From the NCBI GenBank assembly GCA_017429345.1, contig JAFRPB010000108.1, positions 1 through 60,896 on the forward strand: a stretch of 60,896 bases of DNA. Direction: 5' to 3'. This document shows, piece after piece, positions 7,648-16,078 of the stretch; position 1 is the stretch's first letter, and each line of letters begins with the position of its first letter. The notes under the pieces are model-generated. The model made no database searches, was not told the DNA's origin, and was given only the letters and a program-made list of their open reading frames with translations. The translations under genes and the position numbers were made by a program. Source of the DNA: Clostridia bacterium. GTDB taxonomy: Bacteria; Bacillota; Clostridia; Oscillospirales; Acutalibacteraceae.

Positions 7648-9078
7648 ATGCTCTACGCCATTCTCATCCTCGCCGCGCTCGCGGTGTTTTTTGCGGTATT
7701 GCTGATCCGCGCCGCGCTTCTGCGTCCACCCGAGGACGGTTCGGACGGCGCACGCACGCCCCCCGCGCCGGATACGGGCGAGGTCGGGCGTTTTCAGAAG
7801 GTGCTGCGCCTGAAAACCGTCTGGCCGCGCGAGGGCAAAATAGAATACGAACAGTTTGACGCGTTTCTCCCGCTGCTCAGAGAGCTTTACCCGACCGTAT
7901 TTGAAAATACGGAGCTGTCCGTCGTCAACCGTTACGGCGTGATCCTGCGCTGGAAGGGCAGCGATCCCGACAGAGAGCCGGTGATCCTGATGGCGCACCA
8001 TGACGTCGTCTCCGCTGAGGACGCGGACTGGTCCTCGCCGCCGTTTGATGCGAATATCCGCGACGGGAAGATCTATGCCCGCGGCGCTGTCGATACGAAA
8101 TGTATCATCACCGCCGTTCTCGAGGCCGAAACGCGGCTGATGGAAGAGGGCTTCCGTCCCGAGCGCGACGTGTATTTTATTACATCGAATAACGAGGAGA
8201 CCGGCGGCGATACCACGCCCGCGCAGGTCGAATGGTTCCGCGAGAGGAATATCAAACCTGATTTCGTCCTCGACGAGGGCGGCGCGATGATCGACGAACT
8301 GCCGCTCGGCATCCGTCACGAGTTCGCGATGATCGGGGTCTCCGAAAAAGGCGTGGTCGACGTGAAGCTGACTGCGCGCGGCGAGGCGGGGCATTCGTCA
8401 ACGCCCTGCGATAAGGATTCGACGTTCCGTTTGCTCGATGCGCTGAACGCGATCCGCTCGCATCCGTTTAAGGCTTGTCTGTCTCCCGTGACTGCCGAGA
8501 TGCTGCGCAAGCTCGGCGCCCACGCGCCGTTCGGCTTCCGGATCGTGTTCGCGAATATCCCCGTCTTTGCCCCGATCATTAAAAAGATCATGGCGAAGGG
8601 CGGCGAGACGAACGCAATGATCCGCACCACGACTTCACTCACGCAGCTTTCCGGCAGCGACACGATCAATACGATCCCGACCGAGGCGGGCGCGGGCTTC
8701 AGCGTGCGCGTCGCGGCGTGGAACACGACCGAAGAGGTCGAGAAAAGACTCCGCGAGCTCTGCGGGGAGCATGTGACGCTCGGGATCCCGTACCGGCAGG
8801 AGCCCTCGCCCTGTTCCGATTTCAGAAGCGAAGCCTACCGCCTGATCGCCGATACCGCGCGTAAGGTTTATCCCGGTGCGGACGACGCGCCCTATATCAT
8901 GAACGGCGGCACGGATTCCAAGCATTTTACGGCGATCTGCGACAACGTGTTCCGTTTCTGCGGCTTTCATTTTACGTCGGAGGAACGGCACGGCATGCAC
9001 GGGGTCGACGAGCATCTTTCCGTCGATTCCTATCTCAAAGGCATAGAATTTTACGAGCGGCTTCTGCGCTCGCTGTAA
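7648..9078 (+). CDS. M20-family metallopeptidase with N-terminal membrane anchor
   Basis: 476 aa. Residues 2-24 are one hydrophobic segment (LYAILILAALAVFFAVLLI). The dinuclear zinc site of M20 peptidases is clear: AHHDVV (about 116-121), RGAVDTK (about 145-151), NNEETGGD with general base Glu near 183-184, a DEGG motif and a late His in HFTSEERHGMHGVDE. Architecture and length resemble PM20D1/carboxypeptidase S-type amino-acid or dipeptide hydrolases. Start ATG 7648 follows ACGAGG and directly follows the repeat array. The carboxymuconolactone-like gene begins 13 bases downstream, probably in the same transcript. Confidence 0.85.
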   Translation: MLYAILILAALAVFFAVLLIRAALLRPPEDGSDGARTPPAPDTGEVGRFQKVLRLKTVWPREGKIEYEQFDAFLPLLRELYPTVFENTELSVVNRYGVILRWKGSDPDREPVILMAHHDVVSAEDADWSSPPFDANIRDGKIYARGAVDTKCIITAVLEAETRLMEEGFRPERDVYFITSNNEETGGDTTPAQVEWFRERNIKPDFVLDEGGAMIDELPLGIRHEFAMIGVSEKGVVDVKLTARGEAGHSSTPCDKDSTFRLLDALNAIRSHPFKACLSPVTAEMLRKLGAHAPFGFRIVFANIPVFAPIIKKIMAKGGETNAMIRTTTSLTQLSGSDTINTIPTEAGAGFSVRVAAWNTTEEVEKRLRELCGEHVTLGIPYRQEPSPCSDFRSEAYRLIADTARKVYPGADDAPYIMNGGTDSKHFTAICDNVFRFCGFHFTSEERHGMHGVDEHLSVDSYLKGIEFYERLLRSL

Positions 9079-9091
9079 AGGAGATTGATTT

Positions 9092-9628
9092 ATGAGTTAT
9101 TTACCCATGACCGAGTACGAGACGGCGTCCGAAGCGGTCCGCGCCGAGTATGACGACCAGATCGCGAAGCACGGCAGAATCACCAACATGAAGCGGACGC
9201 TCCTGCACAACGTGCCCGCGTTCAAGGCGTATATGGAGTGGTACACGCTCTACGACCTGATTGTTCCGTTTACCGGCGACAGGGCGCTGCAGCTGTTTTC
9301 CTATGCCATATCCGAGGGCAACGACTGCCTGATCTGCTCGACTTTTTTCCGCAAGATCCTGATCGACGCGGGCGACGACCCGGATCATCCCGTGCTCAGC
9401 GATACCGAGAGGCTGCTGTTTGATTTCGGCCGGCAAATCTGCAGGAATCCGCACAGTATTTCCCCGGAAATATATGATAAGCTCAAGGAAAAATTCAACG
9501 ATGAGCAGATCGTTCTGCTGATTTCCTTCGCGGGCATCATGTACGCGACGAACCTGTTCAATACCGTGGCGAAGGTTCCGCTGGATACCATTCTCTACGA
9601 TTACAGAAAAAAGAAAGAAGAGGAATAA
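9092..9628 (+). CDS. Carboxymuconolactone decarboxylase / AhpD-like protein
   Basis: 178 aa, all helical. The redox motif of the family is present as E-GNDCLICSTFF with Cys79 and Cys82, the CxxC arrangement found in AhpD-like alkylhydroperoxidases; the usual His three residues later is replaced by Phe, so peroxidase activity is uncertain. Good Shine-Dalgarno AAAGGAGA. The SDR gene follows after 3 bases, indicating translational coupling; a shared small-molecule pathway is likely but the substrate is not known. Confidence 0.75.
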   Translation: MSYLPMTEYETASEAVRAEYDDQIAKHGRITNMKRTLLHNVPAFKAYMEWYTLYDLIVPFTGDRALQLFSYAISEGNDCLICSTFFRKILIDAGDDPDHPVLSDTERLLFDFGRQICRNPHSISPEIYDKLKEKFNDEQIVLLISFAGIMYATNLFNTVAKVPLDTILYDYRKKKEEE

Positions 9629-9631
9629 AAT

Positions 9632-10435
9632 ATGGCTGATTTTGAGAATAAGGTCGCGTTTATCACCGGCGCGGCGCACGGTCAGGGCAGAGCCTGCGCG
9701 CTCGCGCTCGCGAAGGAGGGCGCGGATATCGCCGCCTTCGACGTTGCGAAGAAGATCGAATACCCGGCGTATGAATTCGGCACGAGCGACGAGCTGGAGA
9801 GCCTGAAAAAAGAGATTGAAGCGATGGGCAGACGCTGCGTCGCCTGCGTTGGGGACGTGCGCGATGATAAAGCCGTGACCGCCGCGGTGGAGAAGACGAT
9901 CGCCGAGCTGGGTAAGATCGACATTCTGTTCAACAACGCGGGCATCTGCGCCTACGCCACGGTCGACGGCATGACCGACGACGAGTGGAACGCGATGATC
10001 GACATCAACCTCAAAGGCCCGATGAACGTTACGCGCCGCGTCGCGCCGTATATGATGAAGGCAAAATCGGGCGTGATCATCAATAATTCGTCCGTCATGG
10101 GTCTGCGCGGCGGCAATCGCCTGTCGCATTACACCGCGTCGAAATGGGGGCTTACGGGCCTTACAAAAGCGTGGGCGATCGAGCTCGCGCCGTATAACAT
10201 CCGCGTCGTCAGCATCCATCCCACGGGCGTCAACACCCCGATGAACGACGGACTTGCGGCGATGGAGGGCATGACCCCGCAGGAGATCGCCGAGCGCTCG
10301 GCAGGGAATCTCCTGCCCGTGCCGTGGGTCGAGCCCGAGGACGTGGCAAATCTCGTTTTATGGGTAGCGAGCGACAAGGCGCGCTACGTGACCGGCTCGC
10401 AGCTCGTGCTGGACGCGGGACTTCTTTCCGTATAA
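9632..10435 (+). CDS. SDR-family NAD(P)-dependent oxidoreductase (mycofactocin-type subfamily)
   Basis: 267 aa. Cofactor motif TGAAHGQGRA (12-21), NNAG (101-104), catalytic Ser154, Tyr167 and Lys171, and C-terminal TGSQLVLDAG. The GAAHGQGRA form plus the insertion between strands 2 and 3 (residues 40-65) is typical of the mycofactocin-coupled SDR subfamily, whose members hold NAD tightly. No mycofactocin maturation genes are in the window, so the recycling partner is unknown. Tightly packed between the AhpD-like gene (3-base gap) and the putative glycoside hydrolase (1-base gap). Confidence 0.85.
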   Translation: MADFENKVAFITGAAHGQGRACALALAKEGADIAAFDVAKKIEYPAYEFGTSDELESLKKEIEAMGRRCVACVGDVRDDKAVTAAVEKTIAELGKIDILFNNAGICAYATVDGMTDDEWNAMIDINLKGPMNVTRRVAPYMMKAKSGVIINNSSVMGLRGGNRLSHYTASKWGLTGLTKAWAIELAPYNIRVVSIHPTGVNTPMNDGLAAMEGMTPQEIAERSAGNLLPVPWVEPEDVANLVLWVASDKARYVTGSQLVLDAGLLSV

Positions 10436-10436
10436 C

Positions 10437-13061
10437 ATGAACCCGAATCTCGTCCTGTCCCGTGCGGCAGCGTACCGACCGAAGCCGTTTCTGTTCCTTA
10501 CGACGGATCGCGAAGAAGATCTTACAGTCGATAAAATATCCTCCGGTCTGCGTTCCCTGCGGGACGCGGGCTTTGGAGGGTTTGTTTTATTTAATAAACC
10601 GCCGGGCGGTTTCTCGGAGGATGATTTTTTAAGCGAAAGATGGTTCGCTGTTGTCCGTCGGTTTGCCGAACAAAGCCGTTTGCTTGGGCTTGAAATGTGG
10701 ATCAACGACGATTACGACTGCCCGGTCGGAAACGCGGGCGGCAAAATAAGAAAGCGCGCGCCGCATCTGAACGCAAGGCATGTCGTTCCGGACCGGGAAA
10801 ACGGGTACCGCGTCCTTCAGGCAAATTGGGGATTTCCCGGATTTGAAGAAAAGGAGAGCGCCGCGCAGTTCCGCGAGATCGTTTATGAGGCGTACAAAGC
10901 GCATGTCGGCGAATTTTTCGGCGATCCGATCGCCGGTTTTTTCTCGGACGCGGATAACAGACGCGTCGATTATACGGTTCTGTTTGACGAAAATTCGCCG
11001 ATGCGGGATTATTTTCCGTGGTCCTCCGATTTCGAGAAGACGTTTTTTGACGCGTACGGCTACCACATCGAGCCGTATATGCCCGATATTTTCAAAAGAA
11101 AGGATATCCCGCAGGCGGCGGATTACTGGGAACATGCCGGCAGGCTATACGCCGCGTGGTTCGGCACGAACGCGGCCTGGCTGCACGATAACGGGCTTTT
11201 GTATACCGGGCATACCTCCGATTCTTCTCCGTATCTTTACGCCGAATCCGCGCGCAGCTCCTGTTTAACCGAAGGACGATTTTCGGAGATCGGGCGGCAG
11301 TTTGATTATCCCGGCACGGATCACGAACTTCTCTCTCTCGATTCCGCACGTCCCACGCTCAATACCGGCTGGTGGTATGTGCCCGAAGCCGTCTGGGGAG
11401 AGGCGCTGCCGGAGAAAATGCCGTGTTTTACCGATCTGTCGCGTGATCTGCGGGCGAAACAGGCGGCGTCGACGGCGTTCTTATATGACAAAAAACGCGT
11501 GATGTGCGAGATGTTTGCCGCGACAAATTTCGGCGTATCGCCGACCGAGCTTCTGCGGATCGCTGCGTATCAGATCATGCAGGGTGTGAATTTTATCGTC
11601 CCGCACGCGTGGCATTATCTGTTTCACGGGGAACTGAAGTATTTCGCGCCGCCCGACTTCTCCCCGGCGGGAACGCTGTACCGCGCGATGCCGCAGATCA
11701 ACGAAAGACTGACCGAGCTTTGCGAGCTGTCTTCCCGCAGCCGGCTTGTATGCGATATCGCCCTGCTTGATCCGACGGATTTTGTGTGGAGGAACACGTT
11801 CGATTCCACCGCGTATTTTGCGGCTTTTTCTGCGCTTAACCGCCTTCCTTACGGCTTTGCGGTGTGCGACGAAAAGAACCTACTGGAAAAATCACTCGGC
11901 ATAAAAGCCGTCGTCGCGGCGGGGATCGACCTGCCCGCAAGGCGCAGAAAAGCGTTGGAGGAACGCGGATACGCCGTGATTTCAGGCGCGGAACTCGACC
12001 GGCTTCCGGCGATCCTGGATGAATGTCCCGTCTCCTATTCGGGCGAGGGTACGCCTCATTTCATGCGCCGCCGTTTCGACGACGGGTCAGAGATCTGTTT
12101 TATTGCGAATATCGAAAGCGAATTGCCGATCCGCGGCGTGCTGAACGTGTTTGGCAGGGAGGAGAATATTCAGCTCTTTCCCGGAGAAATCGTCTATGCC
12201 GTTCCCGAGGAAACGCGGTTCGGACGGCTTTGCTGCGGGGGAGCGACGCTTCTCAGAATCCCGAAAGAAGCGGATTGCGGTTTTGACCGACCGAACGTGA
12301 TTCCCATGGAACGGTTTCTTGTCGGGGGGCGAACGGTGACGAAAACCGATCCCGCAAAGCGCATTGATTTTCCGTTTTTCTGCAGCGGACCGGTTGCCGA
12401 ATGCAGCGTTTTCGTCCCGGTCTGCGACGGAGTGAACGTGCGCGCGGTCGCACTTGACGGGGAAATGCTCAAGAAAACAGAAAAAGCGTTCGCGCCGTTT
12501 ACCGCAGACCTCTGCGCCGTTTACCGCACTGGGAATCTGACGGTCGGCGCGCATTGCCTTTCGATTGAAAAGGACGGGGCGTTCGGGCAGGACGCGCAGG
12601 TGCTTCTGCGCGGCGATTTCGACGTGCGGATAAAAACCGACGGGACGAAATTCGCGCTTGTCCGATCGCAGTATAACCTGCGTCTGTATATCCCGGAGAA
12701 CGCCGAAATCACGCTTTCGCCGCGCAGGACGAAGCTGAAAACGGGATTGTCGGCGGCAAAACAGGGACAGCCGTTTTACAGTGGGGAAATACTCTATGAA
12801 TTTACGGTTGAAACGGTTCCCGGAAGGCGGTATCGTCTGACGGTCCCGGCTGCGCGTGACATAATGACCGTGCGCTCGGTCGTCGCGGACGCCGTGAATC
12901 AAACGATCGTAATCCCGCCTTATACTTGCAAATTTACCGCGAAAACGGATAAAACCGCGGTACGTCTTTCGGTGTTGACGTCCTGCGCGAATACGCTTGA
13001 ATGTTACGCCGAACAAAGCGGCATATTCGAACCGGAACCCGGGAAGGAGGAAGAAGAATGA
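10437..13061 (+). CDS. Putative glycoside hydrolase (GH106-like alpha-L-rhamnosidase fold, uncertain)
   Basis: 874 aa, cytoplasmic by appearance (no signal peptide). An N-terminal barrel-like region begins GFGGFVLFNKPPGG and contains acidic sites such as FFSDADNRRVDY and MCEMFAATN followed by ELLRIAAYQIMQGVNFIVPH, a layout I associate with GH106-type rhamnosidases and related enzymes. The C-terminal 300 residues look like beta-sandwich modules. No Shine-Dalgarno precedes ATG 10437, which lies one base after the SDR stop, so it is translationally coupled. It shares a 4-base ATGA overlap with the NUDIX gene. rhaA/rhaD at 50-52 kb would fit a rhamnose substrate, but this is inference. Confidence 0.5.
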   Translation: MNPNLVLSRAAAYRPKPFLFLTTDREEDLTVDKISSGLRSLRDAGFGGFVLFNKPPGGFSEDDFLSERWFAVVRRFAEQSRLLGLEMWINDDYDCPVGNAGGKIRKRAPHLNARHVVPDRENGYRVLQANWGFPGFEEKESAAQFREIVYEAYKAHVGEFFGDPIAGFFSDADNRRVDYTVLFDENSPMRDYFPWSSDFEKTFFDAYGYHIEPYMPDIFKRKDIPQAADYWEHAGRLYAAWFGTNAAWLHDNGLLYTGHTSDSSPYLYAESARSSCLTEGRFSEIGRQFDYPGTDHELLSLDSARPTLNTGWWYVPEAVWGEALPEKMPCFTDLSRDLRAKQAASTAFLYDKKRVMCEMFAATNFGVSPTELLRIAAYQIMQGVNFIVPHAWHYLFHGELKYFAPPDFSPAGTLYRAMPQINERLTELCELSSRSRLVCDIALLDPTDFVWRNTFDSTAYFAAFSALNRLPYGFAVCDEKNLLEKSLGIKAVVAAGIDLPARRRKALEERGYAVISGAELDRLPAILDECPVSYSGEGTPHFMRRRFDDGSEICFIANIESELPIRGVLNVFGREENIQLFPGEIVYAVPEETRFGRLCCGGATLLRIPKEADCGFDRPNVIPMERFLVGGRTVTKTDPAKRIDFPFFCSGPVAECSVFVPVCDGVNVRAVALDGEMLKKTEKAFAPFTADLCAVYRTGNLTVGAHCLSIEKDGAFGQDAQVLLRGDFDVRIKTDGTKFALVRSQYNLRLYIPENAEITLSPRRTKLKTGLSAAKQGQPFYSGEILYEFTVETVPGRRYRLTVPAARDIMTVRSVVADAVNQTIVIPPYTCKFTAKTDKTAVRLSVLTSCANTLECYAEQSGIFEPEPGKEEEE

Positions 13062-13513
13062 CAGTGACCGAACCCGCGGTATTCACCAATATGTGCATGA
13101 TTTACGACGGGGATAAGATCCTCGTGCAGGACCGCGTCGACCCCGATTGGCCCGGCGTGACCTTTCCCGGCGGGCACGTAGAGCCGGGAGAGTCCTTCGT
13201 GCGCTCTGTGATCCGCGAAATGAAGGAGGAAACGGGGCTCGATATCCGCGAACCGAAGCTCTGCGGGATCAAGCAGTGGGTCGACAACAAAGAGAATTAC
13301 CGCTATATCGTCCTGTTTTATAAAACAGACAAGTTCTCGGGTACGCTCAAATCCTCCGACGAGGGCGTTATGAGATGGATCCGCCTTGACGAATTAAAAA
13401 AATATCACCTCGCCGAAAGCTTCGACGAGATGATAAAGGTGTTTCTGGACGACAGTTTGTCGGAGAGCTACAATTATTACGCTGAGAATAAATGGATTTG
13501 TGAGAATTTGTGA
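13058..13513 (+). CDS. NUDIX hydrolase (MutT/8-oxo-dGTPase-like)
   Basis: 151 aa. Complete NUDIX box GHVEPGESFV...REMKEETG (about residues 39-60), which binds Mg2+ and hydrolyses nucleoside diphosphates linked to another moiety. Overall shape resembles MutT/YvcI 8-oxo-(d)GTP pyrophosphohydrolases; substrate not certain. Start ATG 13058 follows GAAGGAGG inside the end of the upstream gene (ATGA overlap). The TGA stop at 13511-13513 touches the left end of the inverted-repeat element. Confidence 0.85.
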   Translation: MTVTEPAVFTNMCMIYDGDKILVQDRVDPDWPGVTFPGGHVEPGESFVRSVIREMKEETGLDIREPKLCGIKQWVDNKENYRYIVLFYKTDKFSGTLKSSDEGVMRWIRLDELKKYHLAESFDEMIKVFLDDSLSESYNYYAENKWICENL

Positions 13514-13782
13514 AATACTGATTTGTCGAGGAGTTTCCCACGGCGTCGGGCTCACAAATGTAGGGGCGGGCATGACCGCCCGCTTGCGTTTTTCGCCCGT
13601 CCTTTATAGACGGGCGAAAAATGCAATACGGTTAGATCCGTTGTGAAATATACAATTTCTCCGCCTCGCTACCCCCACCGCAAGGGGTGCGGATTGCCGG
13701 TGGCAATCTCTGCCGTTAGGCAGAAGTCGATCGGGCGGTCATGCCCGCCCCTACAAATCATCGCCTCGACAAATCAGGATTT
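13513..13782. mobile_element. MITE-like hairpin-rich element, non-coding
   Basis: Terminal inverted repeats AAATACTGATTTGTCGAGG (13513-13531) and its near-perfect inverse (13764-13782, one mismatch). Inside is a perfect 24-bp inverted pair (13559-13582 with 13732-13755, GC-rich GTAGGGGCGGGCATG type), a perfect 13-bp hairpin with 7-base loop (13589-13621), and two small hairpins (GATTGCC/GGCAATC and TCTGCC/GGCAGA). No open reading frame of substance. The right terminus contains the stop codon of the leftward FAD oxidoreductase. It looks like a non-autonomous mobile repeat; mobility itself is inferred. Confidence 0.75.
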
Positions 13783-15102
13783 ACCTATCGTCCTCTCATA
13801 CGCCTTCACCCAGAGATCAACGGTCTTCTTCGAGTAGACATGAGGCATCGAGGCGGTAACGGAGGAGACGGCGGCGATCTTGGCGCCGACGCGCATGATC
13901 TTTTTGAGCAGAACGGGATCCCTGACGACGCTCACGACCTTCGTTTTTACTGATCCCGGCGTATTGCCGCTGAAAACATCGAGAATGGTCTTCGTATCCG
14001 CGTCGATGGACATATCCTTCGCCGTGATCACGCCGTTGTCGAACAGATAGTCGAGCTCCGCGGGCGTCATCACAGTCAGCGCTTCCTTGACGCAGGCGAG
14101 CACTGCAAAGCCCGCGCCGAGTTTGGAGTAATACTTTACCTGATATTTCCACAGCGTCGCGGCGGTGAACGCGCCGTCCGCGTCGTCGTATACCGTGTCG
14201 GCGAGCATTTTCGCCGCGCGGAAGCTGTTTGCGATGCCGGAGCCGATGATCGGCACGGTCATATAGGCGCAGTCGCCGATCGCGGCGTAGCCGTCGCAGA
14301 CGAGCTTTGAGAGCGGCTGCCGGACGGGGATCTTCACGAACTGTCCTCCGCGCATCAGCACTCTGCCGAGCGACGGGTTGTCTTTTCTGTAATACTCCGC
14401 CGCGCGCTGCGCTTCTTCGATGGAAAACGGCTCGAACCTGCCGATAAGCAGGTCGGTATATTCTTCTTCCGTCGCGATCCAAGAGATACCGAGGATCCCC
14501 TCGCCGAACAGGCAGACCTTGTATTTGTCCTTGACCTCTTCGTCGCCCTCGCGGTTGAAAAACGCTCTGTAAACATAGAACTGATTGTTCTTTCCCGTCT
14601 CCGGGTTGATCCCGCAGGAGGCGGGAAGATTCTTTTTGATCGGGGAATCAAGACCGCAGGCGTCGATCACAAGATCGCCGTATACGTCGCCCTTCGCCGT
14701 TTTGATGCCGATCACGCGGTTCCCCGCGATCTGGGGAGAGAGCGCTTCGCACTCAAACTCAAATTTTGCCCCGTTTTCCCGCGCGGTTTTGATGATATGG
14801 CGATAAAGATCACGGCGCTCGACCTTGATCTCAAGCTTTTCCGGCGGTATCTGCTGCCGAAGTCCCGTCCTGCCGTTCGGCGAATAGAAGGTCATGTGTT
14901 CTTTATACTCGAACTGTGTGACGGGCAGCATGGGCAGATCGGCTTCGCCGAGCGCTTTCGGATCGAAAATATCCGTCCAGTCATAGCCGAGATCTTCCTC
15001 GGGCTTTTTTTCATAAACCGTAACGTCAAATCCTTTTTTTGCCAGAAGAGACGCGGCTGCGATTCCGCCGTGCCCGCCGCCCGCGACGATGATTCTGCTC
15101 AT
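13774..15102 (-). CDS. FAD-dependent oxidoreductase, geranylgeranyl-reductase/FixC-like
   Basis: 442 aa. N-terminal dinucleotide site VAGGGHGGIAAASLLAKKGFDVTVYE (residues 5-30) and a second FAD motif GYAAIGDCAYMTVPIIGSGI near residue 300, the pattern of the p-hydroxybenzoate hydroxylase/geranylgeranyl reductase superfamily. Substrate unknown. ATG 15102 is supported by TAGGAGGTC about seven bases upstream. Its final two codons and TGA stop (13774-13776) are inside the terminal repeat of the adjacent element, so the C-terminus was probably set by that insertion. Confidence 0.75.
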   Translation of the reverse strand: MSRIIVAGGGHGGIAAASLLAKKGFDVTVYEKKPEEDLGYDWTDIFDPKALGEADLPMLPVTQFEYKEHMTFYSPNGRTGLRQQIPPEKLEIKVERRDLYRHIIKTARENGAKFEFECEALSPQIAGNRVIGIKTAKGDVYGDLVIDACGLDSPIKKNLPASCGINPETGKNNQFYVYRAFFNREGDEEVKDKYKVCLFGEGILGISWIATEEEYTDLLIGRFEPFSIEEAQRAAEYYRKDNPSLGRVLMRGGQFVKIPVRQPLSKLVCDGYAAIGDCAYMTVPIIGSGIANSFRAAKMLADTVYDDADGAFTAATLWKYQVKYYSKLGAGFAVLACVKEALTVMTPAELDYLFDNGVITAKDMSIDADTKTILDVFSGNTPGSVKTKVVSVVRDPVLLKKIMRVGAKIAAVSSVTASMPHVYSKKTVDLWVKAYERTIGKS

Positions 15103-15130
15103 ATTATGACCTCCTATGTGAGAAGTTTTT

Positions 15131-15256
15131 GGTTGAAGGTTGCCGGGTACTGGTTGCCGGGTACTGGTTGCCGGGTGCCGGGTGTTGGGTGCCGGGTGCC
15201 GGGTGCTGGGTGCCGGGTGCTCGTTGCCGGAAGCCGATCTCACGCTCTCACGACAA
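15131..15256. repeat. 7-bp-period array, units GGTTGCC / GGGTGCC / GGGTACT
   Basis: About fourteen consecutive heptamers between 15131 and 15230, then a short octamer stretch GATCTCAC/GCTCTCAC. It lies directly upstream of the Shine-Dalgarno of the leftward FAD oxidoreductase gene. Confidence 0.93.
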
Positions 15257-15295
15257 CGCCGTTTTTCCACGGCGCACGATGCCGGATATGAAGTC

Positions 15296-15318
15296 GCAAC
15301 ACGCAAAACGCAAAACAT
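15296..15318. repeat. Short 7-bp repeat, unit ACGCAAA
   Basis: CACGCAAAACGCAAAACA, three heptamers abutting the stop codon of the leftward NUDIX gene; the same unit recurs at 57368-57402. Confidence 0.75.
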
Positions 15319-15861
15319 TCAGGCTTCAGATGAACGCAGCATCGCGGTCTTCAGTACCGCGGCCTGTGTCTTCGAGTCTTTGATCCTGCCGGCCAGTATA
15401 TCCTCCACAAGCTCGTCAAGCGGGATCTCGCGGACCTCCACAAACTCGTCGGGGTCGGTGTGCAGCTCGCCGCGGGTGAAATTCTTTACGGTGTACATAT
15501 AGATGATCTCGGTCAGGATCGCGGGACTTGAATAAAACTCGCCGATGAAGGTCAGCTCGCCGTCTTCAATTCCGGTCTCCTCCGAGAGTTCGCGGCGGGC
15601 GGCGGTTTCGGGATCCTCGCCCGGGTCGATCTTGCCCGCGGGGATCTCGGTGGTCACGCGGCCGAACGGATAACGGAACTGGTCGACGACAATGACCTTT
15701 CCGTCTTCCGTAACGGGCACAACGCAGACCGCGCCCTGATGGCGGATATATTCGCGCATCGCCGGCTTGCCGTTCGGAAGCTCGATTTCATCGACATACA
15801 GATGAATGATCCTGCCGTCGTAAATCAGTTTTTCGCTGATTTTTTTTTCCGTCATATCCAT
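15319..15861 (-). CDS. ADP-ribose pyrophosphatase (NUDIX, NudF-like)
   Basis: 180 aa. NUDIX box GKIDPGEDPETAARRELSEETG (about residues 76-97) preceded by VDQFRYPFGRVTTEIPAG, the wording of ADP-ribose/ADP-sugar pyrophosphatases, with the conserved Pro/Glu-rich tail STPGF-like segment replaced by FYSSPAILTEIIYMY. Hydrolyses ADP-ribose to AMP and ribose 5-phosphate. ATG 15861 is chosen because GAGGTG precedes it by six bases; the upstream GTG overlaps that site. Own promoter at 15894-15922. Confidence 0.88.
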   Translation of the reverse strand: MDMTEKKISEKLIYDGRIIHLYVDEIELPNGKPAMREYIRHQGAVCVVPVTEDGKVIVVDQFRYPFGRVTTEIPAGKIDPGEDPETAARRELSEETGIEDGELTFIGEFYSSPAILTEIIYMYTVKNFTRGELHTDPDEFVEVREIPLDELVEDILAGRIKDSKTQAAVLKTAMLRSSEA

Positions 15862-15893
15862 ACCGGTCACCTCAGATGTATTATTACAGTCTA

Positions 15894-15922
15894 ATTATAC
15901 ATGTGCTGCGGCTGTTTTGCAA
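15894..15922 (-). promoter_or_regulatory. Promoter of the ADP-ribose pyrophosphatase gene
   Basis: Minus strand TTGCAA (15917-15922), 17-bp spacer, TATAAT (15894-15899). Confidence 0.75.
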
Positions 15923-16078
15923 CTTGTTTTTTGCCGTTTTCCGGGCTTTATTTGTTAATTTACCGTTAATTCCGCAATAATATTGATTCAAACCTTGCAA
16001 TTGAAAAAAAAATATGTTAACATAAATTAATATATTATATTCAAATAGTATAATTTCATATTGAACGAGGAGAGAATA

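Noticed and set aside
10437-13061. Assignment of the 874-aa protein to a definite GH family
   Set aside because: Similarity to GH106-type enzymes is only by motif appearance; catalytic residues could not be verified, so it is kept as putative.
13513-13782. Insertion sequence with transposase
   Set aside because: Terminal inverted repeats exist but there is no ORF resembling a transposase; best described as a non-autonomous repeat element.
15131-15230. Possible CRISPR array or coding repeat
   Set aside because: Heptamer array without spacers; frames crossing it lack start sites and are interrupted.
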